A stretch of DNA of 64,000 bases, from positions 20,792,402 to 20,856,401 of the forward strand of contig NC_135564.1 of the NCBI RefSeq assembly GCF_964340395.1, given 5' to 3'. Under the pieces are notes generated by a model. That model had not been told where the DNA came from. It saw nothing but the letters and a program-made list of their open reading frames with translations, and searched no databases. The DNA comes from Glandiceps talaboti (Eukaryota > Hemichordata > Enteropneusta > Spengelidae). Below, in pieces: positions 1-10,759 of the stretch (positions are counted from its first letter, which is position 1; each line of letters opens with the position of its first letter). The translations under genes were made by a program, and so were the position numbers.

Positions 1-520
1 GTCTGTATTAGCCCCATCTAGACTTGGGTCATCCTACCTGAGGTAGTCTGTATTAGCCCCATCTAGACTTAGGTCATCCTACCTGAGGTAGTCTGTATTA
101 GCCCCATCTAGACTTGGGTCATCCTATCTGAGGTAGTCTGTATTAGCCCCATCTAGACTTAGGTCATCCTACCTGAGGTAGTCTGTATTAGCCCCATCTA
201 GACTTAGGTCATCCTACCTGAGGTAGTCTGTATTAGCCCCATCTAGACTTCGGTCATCTTACCTGAGGTAGTCTGTATTAGCCCCATCTAGACTTGGGTC
301 ATCCTACCTGAGGTAGTCTGTATTAGCCCCATCTAGACTTAGGTCATCCTACCTGAGGTAGTCTGTATTAGCCCCATCTAGACTTAGGTCATCTTACCTG
401 AGGTAGTCTGTATTAGCCCCATCTAGACTTAGGTCATCCTACCTGAGGTAGTCTGTATTAGCCCCATCTAGACTTGGGTCATCTTACCTGAGGTAGTCTG
501 TATTAGCCCCATCTAGACTT
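1..520. repeat. 45-bp minisatellite array
   Basis: About 11.6 head-to-tail copies of a 45-bp unit that starts GTCTGTATTAGCCCCATCTA. Copies differ by single substitutions (for example TTGGGTC, TTAGGTC, TTCGGTC). The array probably continues left of the window. No coding role is seen. Confidence 0.97.
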
Positions 521-583
521 AATGAGCGAAACAACATAATAGGGTCAGAAGAAAGTTAATTGCATAAATATCTCTTTTAAGTT

Positions 584-683
584 TTATAGTCTGTAAGGTA
601 CGCCGTGACGGGGCGCCCTCAAACATCGGCGTGAGAGGAGGCCGGTGAGGGCGAAACGTCACGACGTATCTTACAGTCTATAA
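584..683. repeat. GC-rich foldback hairpin element (MITE-like)
   Basis: A 100-bp imperfect palindrome. The outer arms (CTGTAAGGTACGCCGTGACG at 591-610 against its near reverse complement at 657-676) pair over about 20 bp, and the flanking TTATAG/CTATAA extend the stem. Inside, CGCCCTCA (614-621) pairs with TGAGGGCG (646-653), and a CGGC/GCCG stem closes the loop. It is far more GC-rich than its surroundings. A short non-autonomous inverted-repeat element is the likeliest reading; no clear target duplication was found. Confidence 0.7.
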
Positions 684-1004
684 GTTTTAGTGCGACAATG
701 GAATCGAGGTCAGGAGGGTTTCAGGACAGGTTCAGGATGTGTTTGTGTCTACACAGGCTTCAAACTATCATAAATCCTACCTCAGCTCAGGTAGGATTAC
801 CATACAATATAGATGGGGCTACTGATCTTGCACATGCACTTTATGTTGCATTTTATATCACTGCAGGAGATAAAAAAACAAACATCTGCTACCGAATTGA
901 AACGCTTACATTTTTGTACTTGTTGGTAGTATATCCATCATTTTGGCCAGATTACAATGTATATTGTGATTTGCTGTATACATTCATGACACAGAGGGAA
1001 ATGA

Positions 1005-1143
1005 CAGGTATTTGTTAGCTATCATTGGCTGTCTCATATTGCTTACTGTCTGTCTATTTAATGGATGGATGGATGGATGGATGGATGGATGGATGGATGT
1101 ATGTATGGATGGATAGATGGATGGATGGATGGATGGATGGATG

Positions 1144-1210
<67 letters not shown>

Positions 1211-1279
1211 CTCATGTCTCTTACTGTTAGATTGACATGTTAGTAATTGGCAGGCATTTGTTAGCTATCATTGGCTGTC
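1005..1279. repeat. GGAT/GATA microsatellite between 29-bp direct repeats
   Basis: A (GGAT)n then (GATA)n run occupies about 1059-1211. It is flanked by direct copies of a 29-bp sequence at 1005-1033 and 1251-1279 that differ at one base (CAGGTATTTG versus CAGGCATTTG). Local tandem duplication with microsatellite expansion between the copies explains it. Confidence 0.85.
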
Positions 1280-1421
1280 AAGTGTGGTATTAAGAAGGGA
1301 CAGTTGTTCTGATACATTGCCCAAATGACTTATTACCAGGGATGGATATGTTGTCCAGTCTTGGCAATCAAGTTATATACCACATTGACAATCTAACTAT
1401 CTGTAATCTTGACTACCACAG

Positions 1422-1574
1422 GGAAACAGAGAGATATCATTCAAGAAAGGAGATATTATAAGAGTTTCAGATTCCTCAGATGAAAATTGGTGGGAAGGAA
1501 TGTGCAATGGAAGGAGAGGAATGTTTCCGGCAACATATGTGGAAGAAGCACCTCCAGATTCGACCCTTCTATAG
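1422..1574 (+). CDS. Terminal exon of an SH3-domain protein (partial gene)
   Basis: After a splice acceptor (ACTACCACAG, ending at 1421) an open frame of 50 codons runs to TAG at 1572-1574. It reads as the second half of an SH3 domain: EISFKKGDII, then DENWWEG with the double Trp that binds proline-rich ligands, then GRRGMFPATYVEE, where FPxxYV is the conserved last strand. A short tail, APPDSTLL, ends the protein. The entry phase is 0. The exon with the first SH3 half (ALYxY motif) was not found between 1 and 1421 and may lie further left. The DENWxEGM wording recalls endophilin-type SH3 domains, but the exact family cannot be named. The role would be an adaptor binding proline-rich motifs. 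Confidence 0.8.
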   Translation, partial: GNREISFKKGDIIRVSDSSDENWWEGMCNGRRGMFPATYVEEAPPDSTLL

Positions 1575-2860
1575 TGAAAAAATGATAATTTCTTTGTTTG
1601 TTATCGTTTTGATGTGAATTAATTGTATTATGTTGATAGTATAGAAGTACAAAGTAATATAAATGGTTGGTAAGGCCGGCTAGGCAGTGATATTTTCAAT
1701 GAACTTTATACAGGTATAACAAGTAATATGATTTGCAAAACTGATGGAAGATGCAAGGTACTCCTGAAGTTATAAGAATTTGACATCAGTTGCCACCCAG
1801 TTCAAAAAATTACTTTACAGTGTAAAAATGATGAAATCATTTCATGTCATTCAGTTATAGAACATCACATTTCCCCGAGTGGCCATTTATGGCAAATTCC
1901 CCAAATCACATTTAACTTAGGGGGCCTTACCATACACCTATTTGTAATTTATCCCTAATCCCAACTCCCTAGCTTGAAGTTGAATTCATGTGTATATTAA
2001 ACAGCTAGTGCACTGTTATGATTTGTCATTTTACCAAAGGTATACATGAAAGGTGAAAAATATTGAGATAACAAGGCTGTCAAAGACACCTAATAGATAT
2101 TTAGTGACAACACAGCTAAGCTGACAAATGTGTCAACAAACATTCTGAACTGAATGTAGACAGTGTTTAGTACATGTGTGCCATAATTTCTGACTTCCTA
2201 CAAATCATTCAGGGCAATATTCAAATTTTAATTGTACAAATCAAACTTAATAATCTTTCTATGCAATCAAATCAATGTATATTTTTGCAATGACAAACTT
2301 TGATACTATATTATTATTACAATGAACCTTGTAAAAAAACAATCAAATGATATCCTGATTTATGACAGTTACTTAGATTATAGTAATTCTTGTATAAAGT
2401 GATACTGTAGACCTAGACATTTTCGCTAAAGACTTACTTTCGCTAATTTCACTTGAAAACAAAAAAAAACGCAACAATAAGTAGTGACTAAAATGCCTTC
2501 TTGTACATGAACACAATGTACCAGTCTCGTAATTAGTAAAAATAAGTAGTGACTAAAATGCCTTCTTGTACATGAACACAATGTACCCAGTCTGGTGATT
2601 AGTAAAAATTTGTCTTTGAGAATTAGCTAAAGACTATGAAATCGCAAAATTTTCTAGTGCTGAAAATATGTAGGTTTACAGTATACTAAGAAGTAACTGA
2701 ATGAATACAGAGCCCTAGGCAGCTATGATGATGAACTTGTTGTATCATCTAGTTTAGTTAGGCAATTGGGGTATGAATGATATTGTGGTCTAAAAAACAC
2801 TTATAAAGACTAAAATATTAACCAATCAATTAAATGGTGCTATCAATTCAGATATGCAGA
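1575..2860. other. 3' UTR/intergenic stretch
   Basis: AT-rich sequence following the SH3 exon, probably its 3' UTR for an unknown length; no clear polyadenylation site could be chosen. Apart from the 65-bp duplication at 2476-2606, nothing gene-like is seen. Confidence 0.5.
2476..2606. repeat. Two-copy 65-bp tandem duplication
   Basis: Two adjacent, nearly identical copies beginning AATAAGTAGTGACTAAAATG at 2476 and 2541. No coding frame runs through them. Confidence 0.9.
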
Positions 2861-3243
2861 ATACATACATACATACATACATACATACATACATACATAC
2901 ATACATACATACATACATACATACATACATGTACATACATACATACATACATACATACATACACACACATACATACATACATACATACATATACATACAT
3001 ACATAATAACATACATACATACATACATACATACATACACACACATACATACACACACATACATACATACATACATACATACATACATACATACATACAT
3101 ACATACATACATACATACATACATACATACATACACATACGGTACATGCATACACACACACACACACACACATACACACTCACACACACACACACATACA
3201 TACACACACATACACACACACACATACACACACACACACACAG
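2861..3243. repeat. (ACAT)n/(CA)n microsatellite
   Basis: A long ACAT tetranucleotide run with CA-dinucleotide blocks, almost pure CA from about 3150. Apparent Cys/Met/Tyr/Val and His/Thr/Tyr/Ile ORFs on both strands are consequences of the repeat. Confidence 0.98.
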
Positions 3244-4739
3244 CAGTCAAATTAATATGTGTCAGTCATTTGTCAATGAATAATTGACAAACAAATTTGT
3301 ATAGAAATGCCACTTTATTTTTAGCATTGTTTTATTGAAATTGAAATGTTTAAATTCTGACAAGGGATAACAATATGTATAACGCAATGAAAAAGATTTG
3401 ACTTGAATTGTATCCCAGCATTCTCATGTTGGAACATTTACTCAGTGTGTTAAACAAACAATACAGTATCCATAGCAACTAGTAGCATGCCATATATACA
3501 CTTTTAAGAATTGTAATATTATACAGTATATCCTTATAGAGGTAGTATTTGGTGTATTTTATGTACAGTACAAACTTTGAGTCTTGTAAACTTCCAGCAT
3601 CGTGGGGAGTAAATATGCATCATTTTTTGATAGTAGTGATTTTATATGACACAATCTGTAACTAAGTAACTAAGTGTATTAAATGCATGACATAATACTC
3701 GTGAAAGCATACCATAGTATTTAATCTGAATTAACACACTGTGGTAGAGGTATTAGAATATAGACAAAGAGCTTGGATACTGAAAAGTATCTAAAAACTA
3801 AGTGTAATTTTTATTTTATTTTATTTTAGCAACCAAGGTATGATACTGATATTCATATATGAATTGCTAGTGAGAGGGTATATCACTCACTTGACAACAT
3901 TCAATCAGCTTTAGAAATTATGTAACATTTCATGATGAAACTAAAGTCATCTTGTAAAGACTAAAAAGTGACAGACTTCATTTGATCAGGAGTTTCTTTA
4001 AAATTGCTATGTATAGTCATTGTATCCATAATGGTAGGAATTGTTTATGTTTGAAATGTGTCAGAGGCTGTGCAATTGTTATTATTATTGTTGTTGTTGT
4101 TGTTGTTTATTGTATTACAACTGTGTTATAAGTTCAAAGTTTTGTTTTGTTCTGAGCACACAAACTACATGAGTTTAGTTGTAAAACAAACCATGAAAAT
4201 GCGAATTGAATTTTGTAAACATTCAAGTTTTTCTTCTTGTTATTTAAGTCTTTGCATATATTTTATGAATTATATAATTATCATTATTTAGTAATTATGT
4301 GGTTAAACTTGTGAAAGCAGTAGTGAAGATAAATTCATCTATAAAAAAATGCTGTCACACATTATCATGTGATTCCAGAGTGATCATCATGTGATTCCAG
4401 TGTGATCATGTGACTATCATGTGATCATCTGTGATTCTAGCGTGATTGTCAGCATCTTATTCCCCCCATGCATACCTAATACAGTGTACTGAGTGCTAAA
4501 ATTATAGAAGCCCCTGTTGCTGCCACTTGAACTATATTTGTTCCTAAGTTGCATTTCTATTTTCTAGACTTTAAGAATAGCAGTAGAGTTACAACTCATT
4601 TTATGTAATACTCCCATTCAGACCCTTACAAGGAGAAAATATTTCATGTACCATGCAATAAGAATTTCCTAAACTTAAAATAACTTCTTTTTACTCAAAG
4701 ACCGAGTGTTGTAAAGAATAAAGGAATTCACAATGTTTG
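3244..4739. other. Non-coding AT-rich spacer
   Basis: No exon-like frame or known element was recognised. A short cluster of degenerate direct repeats (ATCATGTGATTCCAG and variants) lies at about 4365-4445. Confidence 0.5.
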
Positions 4740-5442
4740 TGATTTGTGTATAAATCCTAGCGTCCTCTCCAAGCTCTATGATTTGTGTATAAATCCTAGC
4801 GTCCTCTCCAAGCTCTATGATTTGTGTATAAATCCTAGGGTCCGCTCCAAGCTCTATGATTTGTGTATAAATCCTAGGGTCCTCTCCAAGCTCTATGATT
4901 TGTGTATAAATCCTAGCCTCCTCTCCAAGCTCTATGATTTGTGTATAAATCCTAGGGTCCTCTCCAAGCTCTATGATTTGTGTATAAATCCTAGGGTCCT
5001 CTCCAAGCTCTATGATTTGTGTATAAATCCTAGCGTCCGCTCCAAGCTCTATGATTTGTGTATAAATCCTAGCGTCCTCTCCAAGCTCTATGATTTGTGT
5101 ATAAACCCTAGGGTACTCTCCAAGCTCTATGATTTGTGTATAAATCCTAGGGTCCTCTCCAAGCTCTATGATTTGTGTATAAATCCTAGGGTCCTCTCCA
5201 AGCTCTATGATTTGTATATAAATCCTAGGGTCCTCTCCAAGCTCTATGATTTGTGTATAAATCCTAGCGTCCTCTCCAAGCTCTATGATTTGTGTATAAA
5301 TCCTAGGGTCCTCTCCAAGCTCTATGATTTGTGTATAAATCCTAGGGTCCTCTCCAAGCTCTATGATTTGTGTATAAATCCTAGGGTCCTCTCCAAGCTC
5401 TATGATTTGTGTATAAATCATAGGGTCCTCTCCAAGCTCTAT
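4740..5442. repeat. 39-bp minisatellite, 18 copies
   Basis: About 18 copies of a 39-bp unit (TGATTTGTGTATAAATCCTA then GGGTCCTCTCCAAGCTCTA, with GCGTC and GCCTC variants). Because 39 is three times 13, stop-free frames persist on both strands and give apparent 248- and 262-codon ORFs with a 13-residue period (IYTQIIELGEDPR on the minus strand). No splice sites or flanking exons support translation. Confidence 0.97.
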
Positions 5443-5566
5443 TATTTAGATATGTTATTCTGCTTTATATTAAACGAAACTTTAGTCCACCAAGACTTGA
5501 TAATAAATTGTTATGAAACAAAAAATAGATAAAATGTGTGAAAGCCTCATAATGTTGTGAATGATT

Positions 5567-8500
5567 GAGATACCCTTACCAATGAATTAGTAATGTCTGT
5601 AAGATACCCTTACAAATGAATTAGTAATGTCTGTAAGATACCCTTACCAATGAATAAGTAATGTCTGTAAGATACCCTTACCAATGAATTAGTAATATGT
5701 CTGTAAGATACCCTTACCAATGAATTAGTAATATGTCTGTAAGATACCCTTACCAATGAATTAGTAATATGTCTGTAAGATACCCTTACCAATGAATTAG
5801 TAATGTCTGTAAGATGCCCTTACCAATGAATTAGTAATATGTCTGTAAGATACCCTTACCAATGAATTAGTAATATGTCTGTAAGATACCCTTACCAATG
5901 AATTAGTAATATGTCTGTAAGATACCCTTACCAATGAATTAGTAATATGTCTGTAAGATACCCTTACCAATGAATTAGTAATGTCTTTAAGATACCCTTA
6001 CCAATGAATTAGTAATGTCTGTAAGATACCCTTACCAATGAATTAGTAATGTCTGTAAGATACCCTTACCAATGAATTAGTAATATGTCTGTAAGATACC
6101 CTTACCAATGAATTAGTAATGTCTTTAAGATACCCTTACCAATGAATTAGTAATATGTCTGTAAGATACCCTTACCAATGAATTAGTAATATGTCTGTAA
6201 GATACCCTTACCAATGAATTAGTAATGTCTTTAAGATACCCTTACCAATGAATTAGTAATGTCTGTAAGATACCCTTACCAATGAATTAGTAATGTCTGT
6301 AAGATACCCTTACCAATGAATTAGTAATATGTCTGTAAGATACCCTTACCAATGAATTAGTAATGTCTTTAAGATACCCTTACCAATGAATTAGTAATGT
6401 CTTTAAGATACCCTTACCAATGAATTAGTAATGTCTTTAAGATACCCTTACCAATGAATTAGTAATGTCTTTAAGATACCCTTACCAATGAATTAGTAAT
6501 GTCTTTAAGATACCCTTACCAATGAATTAGTAATGTCTTTAAGATACCCTTACCAATGAATTAGTAATATGTCTGTAAGATACCCTTACCAATGAATTAG
6601 TAATGTCTTTAAGATACCCTTACCAATGAGTTAGTAATATGTCTGTAAGATGCCCTTACCAATGAATTAGTAATGTCTGTAAGATACCCTTACCAATGAA
6701 TTAGTAATGTCTGTAAGATACCCTTGCCAATGAATTAGTAATGTCTTTAAGATACCCTTACCAATGAATTAGTAATATGTCTGTAAGATACCCTTACCAA
6801 TGAATTAGTAATGTCTTTAAGATACCCTTACCAATGAATTAGTAATGTCTGTAAGATACCCTTACCAATGAATTAGTAATATGTCTGTAAGATACCCTTA
6901 CCAATGAATTCGTAATGTCTTTAAGATACCCTTACCAATGAATAAGTAATGTCTGTAAGATACCCTTACCAATGAATTAGTAATGTCTTTAAGATACCCT
7001 TACCAATGAATTAGTAATATGTCTGTAAGATACCCTTACCAATGAATTAGTAATGCCTGTAAGATACCCTTAACAATGAATTAGTAATGTCTGTAAGATA
7101 CCCTTACCAATGAATTAGTAATATGTCTGTAAGATACCCTTACCAATGAATTAGTAATGTCTTTAAGATACCCTTACCAATGAATTAGTAATGTCTGTAA
7201 GATACCCTTACCAATGAATTAGTAATATGTCTGTAAGATACCCTTACCAATGAATTAGTAATGTCTGTAAGATACCCTTACCAATGAATTAGTAATGTCT
7301 GTAAGATACCCTTACCAATGAATTAGTAATGCCTGTAAGATACCCTTGCCAATGAATTAGTAATGTCTTTAAGATACCCTTACCAATGAATTAGTAATAT
7401 GTCTGTAAGATACCCTTACCAATGAATTAGTAATATGTCTGTAAGATACCCTTACCAATGAATTAGTAATGTCTTTAAGATACCCTTACCAATGAATTAG
7501 TAATGTCTTTAAGATACCCTTACCAATGAATTAGTAATGTCTTTAAGATACCCTTACCAATGAATTAGTAATGCCTGTAAGATACCCTTACCAATGAATT
7601 AGTAATGTCTTTAAGATACCCTTACCAATGAATTAGTAATGCCTGTAAGATACCCTTACCAATGAATTAGTAATGTCTTTAAGATACCCTTACCAATGAA
7701 TTAGTAATGTCTGTAAGATACCCTTACCAATGAATTAGTAATGTCTTTAAGATACCCTTACCAATGAATTAGTAATATGTCTGTAAGATACCCTTACCAA
7801 TGAATTAGTAATGTCTGTAAGATACCCTTACCAATGAATTAGTAATATGTCTGTAAGATACCCTTACCAATGAATTAGTAATGTCTTTAAGATACCCTTA
7901 CCAATGAATTAGTAATGTCTGTAAGATACCCTTACCAATGAATTAGTAATGTCTTTAAGATACCCTTACCAATGAATTAGTAATGCCTGTAAGATACCCT
8001 TACCAATGAATTAGTAATGTCTTTAAGATACCCTTACCAATGAATTAGTAATGTCTGTAAGATACCCTTACCAATGAATTAGTAATGTCTTTAAGATACC
8101 CTTACCAATGAATTAGTAATATGTCTGTAAGATACCCTTACCAATGAATTAGTAATGTCTGTAAGATACCCTTACCAATGAATTAGTAATGTCTGTAAGA
8201 TGCCCTTACCAATGAATTAGTAATGTCTTTAAGATACCCTTACCAATGAATTAGTAATATGTCTGTAAGATACCCTTACCAATGAATTAGTAATGCCTGT
8301 AAGATACCCTTGCCAATGAATTAGTAATGTCTTTAAGATACCCTTACCAATGAATTAGTAATATGTCTGTAAGATACCCTTACCAATGAATTAGTAATAT
8401 GTCTGTAAGATACCCTTACCAATGAATTAGTAATATGTCTTTAAGATACCCTTACCAATGAATTAGTAATGTCTTTAAGATACCCTTACCAATGAATTAG

Positions 8501-9134
8501 TAATGTCTTTAAGATACCCTTACCAATGAATTAGTAATGCCTGTAAGATACCCTTACCAATGAATTAGTAATGTCTTTAAGATACCCTTACCAATGAATT
8601 AGTAATGTCTGTAAGATACCCTTACCAATGAATTAGTAATGTCTGTAAGATACCCTTACCAATGAATTAGTAATGTCTTTAAGATACCCTTACCAATGAA
8701 TTAGTAATGTCTTTAAGATACCCTTACCAATGAATTAGTAATATGTCTGTAAGATACCCTTACCAATGAATTAGTAATGTCTTTAAGATACCCTTACCAA
8801 TGAATTAGTAATATGTCTGTAAGATACCCTTACCAATGAATTAGTAATATGTCTGTAAGATACCCTTACCAATGAATTAGTAATGTCTGTAAGATACCCT
8901 TACCAATGAATTAGTAATATGTCTGTAAGATACCCTTACCAATGAATTAGTAATGTCTGTAAGATACCCTTACCAATGAATTAGTAATGTCTTTAAGATA
9001 CCCTTACCAATGAATTAGTAATGTCTGTAAGATACCCTTACCAATGAATTAGTAATGTCTGTAAGATACCCTTACCAATGAATTAGTAATGTCTGTAAGA
9101 TACCCTTACCAATGAATTCGTAATGTCTTTAAGA
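5567..9134. repeat. 34/36-bp satellite array, about 100 copies
   Basis: A 3.57-kb uninterrupted array of AAGATACCCTTACCAATGAA followed by TTAGTAATGTCTGT (34 bp). A two-base insertion variant (TAATATGTCTGT, 36 bp) and point variants GTCTTT and GCCTGT recur in an irregular order. There are no unique spacers, so it is not a CRISPR array. Confidence 0.98.
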
Positions 9135-9630
9135 AAATAGAAAATAACCCATGCTTTGCCCTTGGTATAGATACAACGTTTATTAGTTAAGAACATGCAT
9201 GTGTTTGCAGTTTCTCAAGCAGAGAATTATTTATGTTATAGTGTTGTAGGTTAAGATGCCACATCTGCTAGGCTAATTGCCAAGAAAGAACTCACCCAGA
9301 AATCCAAAGTTAATCGAGATATTAAACTTGGAGGTTTACAGGTGTGAATTTATATTTTTGTATTGACCACACCTATCAAGTTCAAAGTTCAATACGGACA
9401 ATTTGTTGAGCGCCCAGCTCTGCTAGATGTACCAGTGATCTTGAAATAATTGAAACTGTTTTCAAGATGGGTCGAGACTGAGAGTATGTTGGTCCATAAC
9501 AAAATAAATATTAAGGTAATGAGCAGACTTTACGATGGGGAGGGAGGGGCCTGAGGAGAGAATATTTTGATCAAATTTGTTGAGCTCTCAAAAACATTAA
9601 TGACCGCCAAATTGAACCCAAGAATTTTCG
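9135..9630. other. Unique non-coding spacer
   Basis: Sequence between two arrays. No exon, RNA gene or element was recognised. Confidence 0.5.
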
Positions 9631-10321
9631 TCGTATTCCTCCACTCCCTCTCTAAGCCTACATGGGATCGTAGTCCTCCCACTCCCTCTAGCTCTCCAAG
9701 TCTACGTGGGATCGTAGTCCTCCCACTCCCTCTAGCTCTCCAAGCCTACACGGGATCGTAGTCCTCCCACTCCCTCTAGCTCTCCAAGTCTACATGGGAT
9801 CGTAGTCCTCCCACTCCCTCTAGCTCTCCAAGCCTACATGGGATCGTAGTCCTCCCACTCCCTCTAGCTCTCCAAGTCTACGTGGGATCGTAGTCCTCCC
9901 ACTCCCTCTAGTTTCTCATGGGATCGTAGTCCTCCCACTCCCTCTAGCTCTCCAAGCCTACGTGGGATCGTATTCCTCCCACTCCCTCTAGCTCTCCAAG
10001 TCTACATGGGATCGTAGTCCTCCCACTCCCTCTAGTTTCTCCAAGTCTACGTGGGATCGTAGTCCTCCCACTCCCTCTAGCTCTCCAAGCCTACATGGGA
10101 TCGTAGTCCTCCCACTCCCTCTAGTTTCTCCAAGCCTACATGGGATCGTAGTCCTCCCACTCCCTCTAGCTCTCCAAGCCTACATGGGATCGTAGTCCTC
10201 CCACTCCCTCTAGCTCTCCAAGCCTACATGGGATCGTAGTCCTCCCACTCCCTCTAGCTCTCCAAGCCTACATGGGATCGTAGTCCCCCCACTCCCTCTA
10301 GCTCTCCAAGCCTACACGGGA
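9631..10321. repeat. 44-bp minisatellite, about 15-16 copies
   Basis: Copies of a 44-bp unit containing CATGGGATCGTAGTCCTCCC and ACTCCCTCTAGCTCTCCAAG. One copy near 9910 lacks part of the unit, and several have TTTCTCC for CTCTCC. Confidence 0.97.
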
Positions 10322-10430
10322 ATCCAAAAATAACATTCTGTCAATACCTGACCTGACCTTCTATTCGTTTTTTACCGACTGATAAATAAACACATTCTTT
10401 AGTTTTTGTGCTTATCTCATTGTTTATGGA

Positions 10431-10513
10431 ATACCTCAATGTCACATCTGGTGCCAAGTCCACCGTCTTTTGTACCTCAATGTCACATCTGGTGCCAAGT
10501 CCACCGTCTTTGT
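10431..10513. repeat. Two-copy direct repeat of about 42 bp
   Basis: CTCAATGTCACATCTGGTGC and the following CAAGTCCACCGTCTTT occur twice in tandem, just outside the large foldback element. Confidence 0.85.
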
Positions 10514-10710
10514 ACTATCTTAGACAGTACCGTAGCCTGCAATGGGGGGGGGGGGGCAGCTGCCCCCTTGAGATTTTTAGGAAAAAAGAAAGAAGAAAGA
10601 AGCAACTTTTCGGATACATAGCGATGTTATTAAAATAATTATTTACGTGACATTCCTAGCACGCGCGCTTTGAATTGATGGTTCACTAACGTCAAAAGTG
10701 ACTGTACTTA

Positions 10711-10719
10711 CACTGACTC
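10711..10719 (+). repeat. Left target-site duplication
   Basis: CACTGACTC directly abuts the left terminus (GGGTGTGTGAAG) and is repeated exactly at 20983-20991 beyond the right terminus. A 9-bp duplication is the size made by Mutator-like and Drosophila Foldback transposases. Confidence 0.85.
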
Positions 10720-10759
10720 GGGTGTGTGAAGTTGGCTCCCGTTTCCCGTTTCCTTATTC

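Noticed and set aside
591-676. Hammerhead ribozyme in the GC-rich hairpin
   Set aside because: GCGAAAC and GTC are present, but the CUGANGA core is missing; the sequence is better explained as a palindrome.
698-1018. 106-codon + ORF as the exon before the SH3 exon
   Set aside because: Its possible donor (ACAG|GTATTTG) leaves phase 1, which does not match the phase-0 entry at 1422, and the peptide lacks a convincing SH3 first half.
4675-5532. 248- and 262-codon ORFs as genes
   Set aside because: Products of a 39-bp repeat whose period is a multiple of three; no splice context or flanking exons.
5567-9134. CRISPR-like regular array
   Set aside because: Units are contiguous with no unique spacers, and the setting is an animal genome.
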